A stretch of 10,725 bases of DNA, taken from Nitrospinota bacterium (GTDB lineage Bacteria > Tectomicrobia > Entotheonellia > J063). The stretch covers positions 1 through 10,725 of the forward strand of contig RFHZ01000913.1 in assembly GCA_003696125.1 (NCBI GenBank). Direction: 5' to 3'. Of this stretch, positions 1 through 6,912 are shown piece by piece. The notes beneath the pieces were generated by a model. The model was not told the DNA's origin. It ran no database searches and worked only from the letters and a program-made list of their open reading frames with translations. Position numbers and translations under genes: made by a program. Position 1 is the stretch's first letter, and each line of letters opens with the position of its first letter.

Positions 1-879
1 CTCCCAGGCCATCGACAAGGCATCGCGGACCAGGACCCGTGCCACCTGGAGACGATAGGTGGCGGTAGAGCGGATATCGGTAATCGGGGCCGTTTCTGTG
101 GCGGCCAGATGAGCGGCCTCCTCTAGCGACGAGCGGGTAAAGGGTTTACCGATCAGGGCGCTTTCTGCCTGGCGGGCACGCAGCGGTGTGGGTGCCACCG
201 CACCGAGGGCGATCCGGCAATCGGCGATCCGATCTCCATCCCGCACCAGACGGGCGGCGACATTCACCTTGGCGATATCTGCACCCACCCGTCCGATCTT
301 CAGAAAGGCGCTCCCCTCTCCTTCTGCTGGTGGGGGGAGCTGTACCGCAACCAGCAGCTCATCCGGGGTGCGCACGGTTTTGCCCGGTCCCAGGAAAAAA
401 TCGGCTATCGGGACAGAGCGCTCTCCCCGGGCGGTGCGCAGGACAACCCGGGCATCGAAGACCAGGAGGGGAGGAGCGGAATCGGCGGCTGGCGATGCGT
501 TACAGAGGTTCCCCCCCAGGGAGGCCATGACCTTTATCTGGGTGCCGGTAAAGGCACGGGCCGCCTCGTAGAGGGCGGTGTAGTGTTCCCGTATACGCGA
601 GGTTCTCTGCAGATCGTAGACACTGACCAGGGCACCCAGGGTCACCCCTTCATCTTCCCGGATCTGGCGCAGCTCTTCCAGCCGGCCGATATAGAGGATG
701 TGCGTTACGGTTACCCGCTCCAGCTTCATCTGCACCAGCAGGTCGGTCCCACCGGCCAGCACATGCGTCTCCTCACCGTGCCGGGCGAGCCAGGAAAGCG
801 CCTCTGCGACACTCGTCGCTCTCTGAAACGCAAACTCCTGGGTGATGAGGTGCGTATTGATCATCAGGGTATCGGTCAC
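1..879 (-). CDS. FAD-binding subunit of a xanthine dehydrogenase/CO dehydrogenase-family molybdenum hydroxylase (3' end cut by window)
   Basis: The frame is open from a GTG at 879 to base 1, giving 293 codons without a stop. Family members are about 280-300 residues, so only the last few are missing. The N-terminal PCMH-type FAD domain shows AGGTD at about residues 42-46 and LGGNLCNASPAAD at about 120-132; both bind the FAD pyrophosphate. The C-terminal part fits the CO-dehydrogenase flavoprotein C-terminal domain. In this family the subunit passes electrons from the [2Fe-2S] subunit to NAD or another acceptor. I chose GTG at 879 because AGGAGG lies 5 nt upstream; the in-frame ATG at 864 would be 20 nt from it. 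The gene starts 17 bp after the molybdopterin-subunit stop, so the two are co-transcribed. The family is clear; the substrate and exact name are not. Confidence 0.93.
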   Translation of the reverse strand, partial: MTDTLMINTHLITQEFAFQRATSVAEALSWLARHGEETHVLAGGTDLLVQMKLERVTVTHILYIGRLEELRQIREDEGVTLGALVSVYDLQRTSRIREHYTALYEAARAFTGTQIKVMASLGGNLCNASPAADSAPPLLVFDARVVLRTARGERSVPIADFFLGPGKTVRTPDELLVAVQLPPPAEGEGSAFLKIGRVGADIAKVNVAARLVRDGDRIADCRIALGAVAPTPLRARQAESALIGKPFTRSSLEEAAHLAATETAPITDIRSTATYRLQVARVLVRDALSMAWE

Positions 880-884
880 CGTCT

Positions 885-890
885 CCTCCT
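885..890 (-). promoter_or_regulatory. Ribosome binding site that decides the GTG start of the FAD subunit
   Basis: The minus strand reads AGGAGG, then AGACG, then GTG (879-877). The 5-nt spacing favours the GTG over the downstream ATG at 864. It adds MTDTL to the N-terminus. Confidence 0.7.
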
Positions 891-896
891 CTTTCC

Positions 897-3293
897 CTAC
901 CCTGCCCTGGGGGGTAGGGGAGGCTCTCTGGCAGGGCCGGTCTCACGGAAAACGGCCTGTCGCTGCTGCAGCGCTTCCAGCACCCTTTCCGGCGTGATGG
1001 GAAGCTCGGTAAAGCGAATACCGATGGCGTTGTAGATCGCATTCACAATCGCGGCAGCAGCCGGATTCATGGCCGCCTCACCGATCCCCTTGGCCCCGAA
1101 CGGCCCGGTCGGTTCATGTGTCTGGGCAAAGAAGGTGACACTGTCCGCGGTCAAAGGGGTCTCATCTATGGTCGGGATCTTGCCATCGGTCCATATCCCT
1201 CTGTTTAAAGGTTGACCGGTTTCTGGATCGTAACGGGGGTCTTCCAGGAGGGCGTACCCCAGCCCCTGCAGGAACCCTCCCTCCATCTGCCCCACGGCCA
1301 GGTCTGGATTGACCACCGTGCCCACATCGTTCCCCAGGACGATGCGGAGGGGACGGATCCTGCCGGTCTCCGTATCCACTTCCACCTCGACGAAGTGGGC
1401 AACGTACGCCGGTGGACAGACCACGGGTCGAAAGCTCTCTGCTGCCTGGAACGTTCCCTGGCTTCTGGCACGGGCATAAGCGGCCAGCTCCCCGATCGTT
1501 ATCCTCTTCTCCGGCAGGGACTCACAGTAGATGATCCCCTGCCCCGTCTCCTCATCCGGCCGGATGGTGAGGGCATCCGGCTGGACGTTGAGAAGTTGTC
1601 CGGCAAAGCGGAGGAGCTGGTCCCGGACCCGGAGGGCGACTCGATAGGCGGCCCCACCCCCCACATAGACCCCGCGCGTGGCATGGGTGGCCACATCGTA
1701 AGCCGTGCTGCGCGTATCTGCCGGGGCGATACCGACCCTGGACAGGGGCACACCTAACGTTTCGGCAACGATCTTGGCGATGGCATCCAGGGTCCCGCCC
1801 CCCTGATCCATGAGCGAGGTCACCACATCGACCGAGCCATCCTCGTTGACCTTGACAAAGGCGCTGCTGGCATCGATGACATGACCGGGACGGGGGGCAC
1901 CGGTTCCCGAAGTGTGGAACCCCCGTGCCATGCCGATCCCTCGCCGGTACCGGCCCGTCTTCTCGGCCGGTGTACCGCGTCGCTCCCAACCGATCGCCTG
2001 GGCACCACGCTGCAGCAGTTCTGGCACTCCATCGCTCTTGATCACCGAGAGCACCGTCGGTCCCTGTCCCCAGAACGTATCGCCCAGTCCTCTGTAGTTC
2101 TTGAGACGCAAGGCGATGGGATCGATTCCCAGTCGCTCGGCGATCATGTCCATCATCGACTCCATGGCCAGGTGCACCTGGGGCGCTCCAAAGCCGCGCA
2201 TGGCACAGGTTGGAACTTTATTCGTATAGACGGCCACCCCTTCGTACTTTACGTTGGGGAGACGGTACAGGGAGACCCAGAAACCGGCCAGGACCTCGAG
2301 GAAGGGGAAGGCCTGGATGTTATGCGCCCCGATATCGACCAGGGCCTGCATCTCCCCGGCCACCAGGGTGCCGTCCTCTTTGACCCCGAGCCGGAGGCGG
2401 ATGACGGTAGGGTAACGCACGTGATCGTGCCAGTCCTCCTCACGCGTCTGGACCAGCTTCACCGGTCGTCGCGCCTTGAGCGCCAGCGCCACCCCGATCG
2501 GGATGATGGTATTGGTCTGGATGCTGGAGCCGAAGGCTCCGCCGATGGGCACCCGGTGCACATTGATCTTATGGAGCGGTATACCAAAAATCTCGCCCAG
2601 CAGGATACGCACATTGTGAATCGATTGAGCCGTGGGCCATACGGTAATCCCCCCATCCGCCTCCGGTTTGACCACCACCCCTTTGTTCTCCAGTTGGGCG
2701 TGATAGACCCGTCCGGTACGGAACTCCTCCTCCAGGATCAGGTCTGCCCCGGCAAACCCGGCTTCCACATCCCCCTGGGTGATGACACTCCGGCAGGCCA
2801 CGTTGTTCTCTATGGGAACCTCCTCCTCCCCGACCAGGATCGTTTCATAGAGCTGGGGAGCAGCCGGTTGCATCGCCTCCTGCGGATCGATGACCGCGGG
2901 GAGGAGCTCATACTCGACCCGTAAGGCCCGTAATGCCTTTTCCGCCAGCGCTTCTGTCTCTGCCGCCACCGCCGCCACCGGTTCCCCCACATGGCGGATC
3001 TTGTCCGGCAGGACATAGCGATCACGGTACAGCTTCTCCGGTACACTGACCAGGCGTTCATTGTAGCGGACTTTGGGAATATCATCAAAGGTGAGGCAAA
3101 CGGCTCCCAGCGCCTCTGCCTGGCCGGTATCGATGCGCAGGACACGGGCATGGGGATGGGGACTGCGCAGGACACGGGCATGGAGCATGCGGGGTAAGGA
3201 GATGTCCGAGGTATACTCCTCTTGCCCGGTGACCCTGGCCACGCCGTCCTTCCGCCACGCCTGCCTGCCGACACTCTGGAGTCTATCTGGCAT
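897..3293 (-). CDS. Molybdopterin-binding catalytic subunit of a xanthine dehydrogenase-family hydroxylase
   Basis: The protein has 798 residues, about the usual size for a separate large subunit. An N-terminal aldehyde oxidase/xanthine dehydrogenase a/b hammerhead domain (about 15-130, with HVGEPVAAVAAE at 101-112) precedes the molybdopterin-binding domain (about 145-770). Cofactor motifs are GGAFGSS (251-257), MRGFGAPQ (365-372), DQGGGT (496-501) and KGIGEAAM (735-742). E739 matches the catalytic glutamate of the family, and F368 the substrate-stacking phenylalanine. The AYRCSFR loop of form I CO dehydrogenase is absent, so this is not a classic CODH. The usual GGK after GGxF is GSS, and residues that bind purine in bovine XDH appear replaced, so xanthine may not be the substrate. 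The ATG follows AGGAGG with a short spacer. A promoter lies just upstream, and the FAD subunit follows 17 bp after the stop. It is probably cytoplasmic, since I see no signal peptide. Confidence 0.95.
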   Translation of the reverse strand: MPDRLQSVGRQAWRKDGVARVTGQEEYTSDISLPRMLHARVLRSPHPHARVLRIDTGQAEALGAVCLTFDDIPKVRYNERLVSVPEKLYRDRYVLPDKIRHVGEPVAAVAAETEALAEKALRALRVEYELLPAVIDPQEAMQPAAPQLYETILVGEEEVPIENNVACRSVITQGDVEAGFAGADLILEEEFRTGRVYHAQLENKGVVVKPEADGGITVWPTAQSIHNVRILLGEIFGIPLHKINVHRVPIGGAFGSSIQTNTIIPIGVALALKARRPVKLVQTREEDWHDHVRYPTVIRLRLGVKEDGTLVAGEMQALVDIGAHNIQAFPFLEVLAGFWVSLYRLPNVKYEGVAVYTNKVPTCAMRGFGAPQVHLAMESMMDMIAERLGIDPIALRLKNYRGLGDTFWGQGPTVLSVIKSDGVPELLQRGAQAIGWERRGTPAEKTGRYRRGIGMARGFHTSGTGAPRPGHVIDASSAFVKVNEDGSVDVVTSLMDQGGGTLDAIAKIVAETLGVPLSRVGIAPADTRSTAYDVATHATRGVYVGGGAAYRVALRVRDQLLRFAGQLLNVQPDALTIRPDEETGQGIIYCESLPEKRITIGELAAYARARSQGTFQAAESFRPVVCPPAYVAHFVEVEVDTETGRIRPLRIVLGNDVGTVVNPDLAVGQMEGGFLQGLGYALLEDPRYDPETGQPLNRGIWTDGKIPTIDETPLTADSVTFFAQTHEPTGPFGAKGIGEAAMNPAAAAIVNAIYNAIGIRFTELPITPERVLEALQQRQAVFRETGPAREPPLPPRAG
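3134..3183 (-). repeat. 20-bp direct repeat (30-bp period) inside the molybdopterin subunit gene
   Basis: An identical 20-base segment occurs at 3134-3153 and 3164-3183. In the protein it gives HARVLR twice (residues 38-43 and 48-53) in MLHARVLRSPHPHARVLRID. The family consensus here is itself repetitive (an LRSPxxHARI-type motif), so this may reflect matching codons as much as a real duplication. Confidence 0.6.
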
Positions 3294-3325
3294 TTGCCCT
3301 CCTCCCTCTGGCTAGCCCTGCTTCT

Positions 3326-3354
3326 CCTCTAGCAGAGGGACGGTCTTTTGTCAA
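3326..3354 (-). promoter_or_regulatory. Candidate sigma70 promoter of the molybdenum hydroxylase genes
   Basis: The minus strand has a perfect -35 TTGACA (3354-3349), a 17-bp spacer and a weak -10 TAGAGG (3331-3326). Transcription would start near 3319 and give a 5' leader of about 25 nt before the ATG at 3293. The palindrome CTCTAGCAGAG (3327-3337) overlaps the -10 box and could be an operator. The weak -10 would suit an activated or repressed promoter. The rest of the 204-bp gap (3294-3497) shows no gene and no convincing terminator. Confidence 0.55.
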
Positions 3355-3497
3355 GGGAATTCTGGATGGGAAAAGGGAGGGAAAGGGAGGCAGCCGCATC
3401 CCTGCAGTCAAAGATAAAACCCCTGGAAACCACTCCTGTAGGGAGAAAGGAACAGAGACCAGCCAGCGGCTCCCCCACAGATAAACAGGTACTCCCC

Positions 3498-4373
3498 TTA
3501 CTTGATCGCCCCGGCCGTCAGCCCGGCCACATAGTAGTCCATGAAGAAGGCATAGACCACGATGATGGGGAGGGTTCCGGTAAAGGTCGCTGCCATGAGC
3601 GATCCCCAGTAGTAGATGTCTCCGCGGATCAGTTCGCTGAAGACCCCGACCGAAAGGGTCTTCTCCACCTGGTTCTGGATAAAGGTAAGCGAGTAGAGGA
3701 ACTCGTTCCAGCTCAGGGTAAAGGCAAAGAGGATGGCACAGACCAGGCCGGGAAGGGCCATCGGAATGACGATGGTCAGCAGGGTCCGCAGCCGTCCACA
3801 GCCATCGATAAAGGCACATTCCTCCACCTCACGGGGCACGGTGCGAAAATAGCCCATCAGCAACCAGGTGACAAAGGGGACCATAAAGGTCGGATAGGTG
3901 AGGACCAGGGCCCATTTGGTATCCCGCAAACCGAGAAAGTTGACCACCTCGATGAGGGGGATGAAGAGGAGAGAAGGGGGAACGAGATAGGTGATAAAGA
4001 CCGCCAACCCGAACGCCTCGACTCCCCGAAACTTCATGCGCGCCAGGGCGTACGCGGCCAGGGTACCGAAAACGACCGCGATGATGGTGGAGAGGACAGA
4101 GACTTCGATCGTGTTGAGCAGCCAGTGACTGAAAAAGAGGGTCTTCTCGTACAGATACTTGTAGTTTTCGAGTGTAATCCCCTGTGCGATCCAGAAGGGA
4201 TTGGTAAAGGGATCGTTCATCTCCTGCTTGGTTTTGAGCGAGGTGATGAACATGATGTAGAGCGGAAAGAGGGCAAAGGCCACATAGGGAATCAGGCCTG
4301 TATAGACGTAGATGCTCTGTCGCCCTCGCCAGTTCGGCAGATATTTCCCAAGCAGACCGTTCCTAGAGTGCAT
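3498..4373 (-). CDS. ABC transporter permease, CUT1 sugar type (MalG/UgpE-like)
   Basis: This 291-residue inner-membrane protein has about six hydrophobic segments: near 22-45, 87-110, 118-142, 155-175, 203-220 and 262-282. The cytoplasmic EAA loop that contacts the ATPase is at about 184-209 (EECAFIDGCG, ending IPMALPG). The LENYKYLYE stretch near 68-76 and the C-terminal ending VAGLTAGAIK are typical of MalG-like subunits. The ATG at 4373 overlaps the end of the upstream permease gene by 11 bp and has AGGAGG 10 nt upstream, so translation is probably coupled. With the partner permease it forms the membrane channel for whatever the binding protein at 5431-6765 captures. CUT1 systems usually carry sugars, oligosaccharides or glycerol phosphates. 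The substrate cannot be read from the sequence. Confidence 0.95.
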   Translation of the reverse strand: MHSRNGLLGKYLPNWRGRQSIYVYTGLIPYVAFALFPLYIMFITSLKTKQEMNDPFTNPFWIAQGITLENYKYLYEKTLFFSHWLLNTIEVSVLSTIIAVVFGTLAAYALARMKFRGVEAFGLAVFITYLVPPSLLFIPLIEVVNFLGLRDTKWALVLTYPTFMVPFVTWLLMGYFRTVPREVEECAFIDGCGRLRTLLTIVIPMALPGLVCAILFAFTLSWNEFLYSLTFIQNQVEKTLSVGVFSELIRGDIYYWGSLMAATFTGTLPIIVVYAFFMDYYVAGLTAGAIK

Positions 4374-5316
4374 AGTCTGTTTGCCTCCTCACCATCTTCA
4401 ACTGGAAAATCACGACAAAGACCAAAATGGGAAAGAGGAAGAGCGAAATCGCTGCCCCGGTTCCCAGATCAGAGTTCATAATCCCCATGGTATAGGCGTA
4501 GGTCGCAAAGAGGTGGGTCGAATTCATCGGTCCCCCTCGCGTAAGGACGTAGACGATGTTGAAATCGGCCAGGGTGAAGATCGTGGAAAAGAGGATGATG
4601 ATGGCCATGACCGGCCGGAGGAGGGGAAGGGTAATGTACAGGAAACGGGAAAAGGCACTGGCCCCATCCGTTTCTGCCGCTTCGTAGAGTTCCTGGGGAA
4701 TGGCCACCAGGCCGGCAAACATGGTCACGGCAAAGAAGGGGAGTCCGCGCCAGAAATTGACGAAGATGACGGCACAAAGGGCCAGCGTTTCATCCCCTAA
4801 CCAGTAGTAGGTGGGAAGGCCGAGCCGTTTCAAAACCCAGTTGAGCTGGCTATAGGTGGGATCAAAGATGAGCCACCAGCCCAGGGTGGTCAGGGCGGTT
4901 GGTGCCACAAACGGTACCAGGACAGCCCCACGGAAGAATCGCTTCAGCTTGGTCGCCTGCTTCAGAAGGAGGGCCAATCCGAGGCCAAAGGAGGCTTTCA
5001 GGGCCACGGCTACCGTGGCAAAGATGAGCGTGTTCCGTAAGGTGCGCCGGAAGATATCATCATCAAAGATGATGTAAAGGAAGTTGTCCAACCCGATAAA
5101 GCTTCCAGGCCGACCGATCACCTTGTCACTGAGACTGTAATAGACGGAAAGCCCAAAAGGATAGGCGACCAGGGCAACCAAAACGATGGTCGCAGGCAGA
5201 ATAAATCCATATCCGGCGAGGGCATCCTTCCCAAAGACATTTTCAAAGCGCTTGGTAAAGGTCATCGGCACCTCTACCCTTGCCAACGTTTCACTCTTCA
5301 CTCCCGAAGTTGCCAT
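4363..5316 (-). CDS. ABC transporter permease, CUT1 sugar type (MalF/UgpA-like)
   Basis: From the ATG at 5316 the protein has 317 residues. Hydrophobic segments lie near 37-60, 95-118, 130-152, 178-200, 235-255 and 285-307. The EAA loop is at about 212-231 (YEAAETDGASAFSRF, then ITLPLLRP), matching the MalF-like consensus closely. The frame stays open to an ATG at 5397, but that extension would cross the stem-loop at 5381-5416 and lacks a ribosome binding site, so I reject it. The start at 5316 has GGGAG about 10 nt upstream; an ATG at 5265 (MTFTKRF) preceded by AGAGGT is a real alternative. The gene follows the binding-protein gene after 114 bp and overlaps the MalG-like gene by 11 bp. Confidence 0.94.
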   Translation of the reverse strand: MATSGVKSETLARVEVPMTFTKRFENVFGKDALAGYGFILPATIVLVALVAYPFGLSVYYSLSDKVIGRPGSFIGLDNFLYIIFDDDIFRRTLRNTLIFATVAVALKASFGLGLALLLKQATKLKRFFRGAVLVPFVAPTALTTLGWWLIFDPTYSQLNWVLKRLGLPTYYWLGDETLALCAVIFVNFWRGLPFFAVTMFAGLVAIPQELYEAAETDGASAFSRFLYITLPLLRPVMAIIILFSTIFTLADFNIVYVLTRGGPMNSTHLFATYAYTMGIMNSDLGTGAAISLFLFPILVFVVIFQLKMVRRQTDYAL

Positions 5317-5380
5317 ACCCTTCTCTCTCCCTTTGTAATCCCCTCTTTTCCCAGGGACAGGTATCCACCTACACCTGCTG

Positions 5381-5416
5381 CTCTGGCAGAGGAGCATCTA
5401 TGCTCCTCTACCAGAG
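5381..5416 (-). promoter_or_regulatory. 16-bp stem-loop between the binding-protein and permease genes
   Basis: Bases 5381-5396 and 5401-5416 are inverted copies around a 4-base loop (5397-5400). The only DNA mismatch becomes a G-U pair in the minus-strand RNA, so the transcript folds into an unbroken 16-bp stem. No U-run follows, so it is not a simple intrinsic terminator. Its place just after the binding-protein stop (5431) fits an mRNA-stabilising or attenuating element that keeps the binding protein more abundant than the permeases, as the REP hairpin does between malE and malF in E. coli. Each arm is also a small palindrome (CTCT-N3-AGAG). Confidence 0.85.
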
Positions 5417-5430
5417 ACCGGAGGAAACGA

Positions 5431-6765
5431 CTAGGTGTATTTTCGATAGACGCGTTTAATCTGTCGTTCTGCCTTCTTTACCGCATCTTCGGCCGAGAGT
5501 TTCCCGGTGGCACATTCTCCCATGGTATCCGGGATGATGTACTGATCCCAGACGATCTGGGTCGCCGGGGTCGGGGTTCCCGGCCAGCCCGGGGCATGCG
5601 TGTACCAGGCGATGTACGGCGCGAAGTAGTACTTCGGATTGGAGGCGTAGATCGGATGAAGGGAGAACTTGCGCAAGAACGGCTGGTTGTACCCTTCACT
5701 GGCCACCAGGAACCGCTCCTGCTGTTCCGGCTGGAAGTGATAGTCGAGGAAACGCTTGGCCACATCGACAATCGGCGACCACTTCCAGATGGCGATCACG
5801 TTGTAGGAGGCGCTGATGTGGCGACCGGCCGGACCTCGCGGCGGCATGATGTGGTTGATCACCTGGTGGATAGGCCGGTTGGTGCCGGGGATCAAGAGGT
5901 TATCCTTGCGGGCCGAGTTGTAGGCGCTGATCGGGTTCAGGATCATTACACATTTTCCCGAGTTGAGGCAGACGTTGTTGTTCCGATCGTCCCAGGCCAG
6001 CACCTCCGGCTCCATGGCATCCTGGTACAAGGCCTTGAGGAACTTGTACGCCTCGACCGTCTCCTTGGAGTTGATGGCCACCGTCTTGCTATCCTCTTCC
6101 ACCAGCTTGCCACCCCAGCTCCAGATGATTCCTCGCAGGATCGCATTGGAGTCAAAGGAATGGGCGATCTGGATACCGACCGGATGCCCCTTCTTTTTCA
6201 ACTTGGCCCCGATGCGCCGCACATCCTCCCAGGTATCGGGGAGGTTCTCTCCGATTTCCGCCACCAGATCGGTCCGGATGGCGATGGGGAAAGAGATGAA
6301 GTACCACGGGATGGCCCGGTAGCGGCCACCACCTTTCCCCACGATCGGGTCGGTCCATCCACCACCCCGTTCTCCGATCTTCTCGTACAGATCATCCAGC
6401 GGCACAAGATGGTCGGCGTAGAGGTGGGGTTGAGAGATATAGACGAAGGAGATATCGTGTCCCTTCTGCCCCTGGACTTCAGAGGCAATCACGGAGGGGA
6501 GCTGCAGGTGCGCAATGCGATCCATCCGCACCTTGATCCCTTCCATCTTGCCGAACTCTTCTAACTGCCGCTTCAGTTCATCATCAGAAGAGGGGACAAA
6601 GTGGGACCAGGTGAGGAGGGTGAGCTGCCGCTCTTGCGCTAACAGGGGTGGGGTCCGTGAGAGAAGCATACCGGCAAGGCCCGCACCGGTGAGTGCAGTG
6701 GTCCCCAAGAATGCGCGTCGGGTCATCACTCTCTGGGTTCTGTTCCTGCTTTCTCTTTCCCGCAT
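5431..6765 (-). CDS. Tat-exported extracellular solute-binding protein, family 1 (CUT1 ABC transporter)
   Basis: This 444-residue protein begins with a twin-arginine signal: basic N-region, TRRAFLG (R16-R17), hydrophobic stretch to about 37, and a probable cut after PLLA (residue 43). The mature part starts QERQLTLLTWSHFVP, the usual first beta strand of MalE-like (family 1) binding proteins. Other family-like stretches are IPWYFISFPIAIRTDL and the DTWEDVRRIGAKLKKKG segment. It would capture a solute in the periplasm and deliver it to the two permeases encoded downstream. The start at 6765 has AAGGAGG 8 nt upstream; the M at residue 14 would still leave the RR motif but has no such site. A strong promoter lies about 80 bp upstream. 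The ligand cannot be named; sugars are usual for the family, but the neighbouring hydroxylase leaves other compounds open. Confidence 0.95.
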   Translation of the reverse strand: MRERESRNRTQRVMTRRAFLGTTALTGAGLAGMLLSRTPPLLAQERQLTLLTWSHFVPSSDDELKRQLEEFGKMEGIKVRMDRIAHLQLPSVIASEVQGQKGHDISFVYISQPHLYADHLVPLDDLYEKIGERGGGWTDPIVGKGGGRYRAIPWYFISFPIAIRTDLVAEIGENLPDTWEDVRRIGAKLKKKGHPVGIQIAHSFDSNAILRGIIWSWGGKLVEEDSKTVAINSKETVEAYKFLKALYQDAMEPEVLAWDDRNNNVCLNSGKCVMILNPISAYNSARKDNLLIPGTNRPIHQVINHIMPPRGPAGRHISASYNVIAIWKWSPIVDVAKRFLDYHFQPEQQERFLVASEGYNQPFLRKFSLHPIYASNPKYYFAPYIAWYTHAPGWPGTPTPATQIVWDQYIIPDTMGECATGKLSAEDAVKKAERQIKRVYRKYT

Positions 6766-6790
6766 TTTCCTGCCCTCCTTTTGCGAGATG

Positions 6791-6804
6791 TTTGTAATGA
6801 CAAA
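6791..6804. promoter_or_regulatory. Palindrome in the leader of the binding-protein gene, possible operator
   Basis: TTTGTAATGACAAA is a 5+4+5 inverted repeat (12 of 14 positions symmetric). It lies between the -10 box (6844-6849) and the ribosome binding site of the transporter operon, a place where a bound repressor could block transcription. The GT-N4-AC core resembles HutC-type GntR operators, which is only a resemblance. No regulator gene is in the window. Confidence 0.4.
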
Positions 6805-6843
6805 TAACCAACCACATCACATAAGGAGTTCCAAAGCAGGGTG

Positions 6844-6872
6844 ATCTTACTACACTCTGTTTTTACAGTCAA
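6844..6872 (-). promoter_or_regulatory. Strong sigma70 promoter of the transporter operon
   Basis: The minus strand has -35 TTGACT (6872-6867), a 17-bp spacer and -10 TAAGAT (6849-6844). Both boxes are near consensus and sit in an AT-rich island within GC-rich surroundings. Transcription would start near 6837, leaving a leader of about 72 nt before the ATG at 6765. This is the best promoter in the window. Confidence 0.8.
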
Positions 6873-6912
6873 TAGAAAAATTCGCTTGACGGGCACCTGA
6901 AGGAATATTTTT

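Noticed and set aside
1881-2924. Plus-strand open frame (347 codons) opposite the molybdopterin subunit
   Set aside because: It is a shadow of a conserved gene; the His/Arg/Gly-rich translation shows no domain.
897-3293. CoxL of aerobic CO dehydrogenase
   Set aside because: The Cu-Mo loop AYRCSFR is absent; the position reads MRGFGAPQ, as in xanthine dehydrogenase-type enzymes.
3420-3460. Terminator after the MalG-like gene
   Set aside because: Only 4-5 bp stems (such as CTCC-TGTA-GGAG) are present, with no T-run in the direction of transcription.
3348-4481. Long plus-strand open frame (377 codons) opposite the MalG-like permease
   Set aside because: It is antisense to a clear permease gene. 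Its product is highly charged and low in complexity, with no family motif, as expected for a shadow frame in GC-rich DNA.
5317-5397. Longer N-terminus for the MalF-like permease starting at 5397
   Set aside because: The added 27 residues come from the stem-loop and leader, are not family-like (MLLCQSSRCRW), and lack a ribosome binding site.
5596-6564. Plus-strand open frame (322 codons) opposite the binding-protein gene
   Set aside because: It is antisense to a clear family 1 binding protein and has no recognisable motif of its own.
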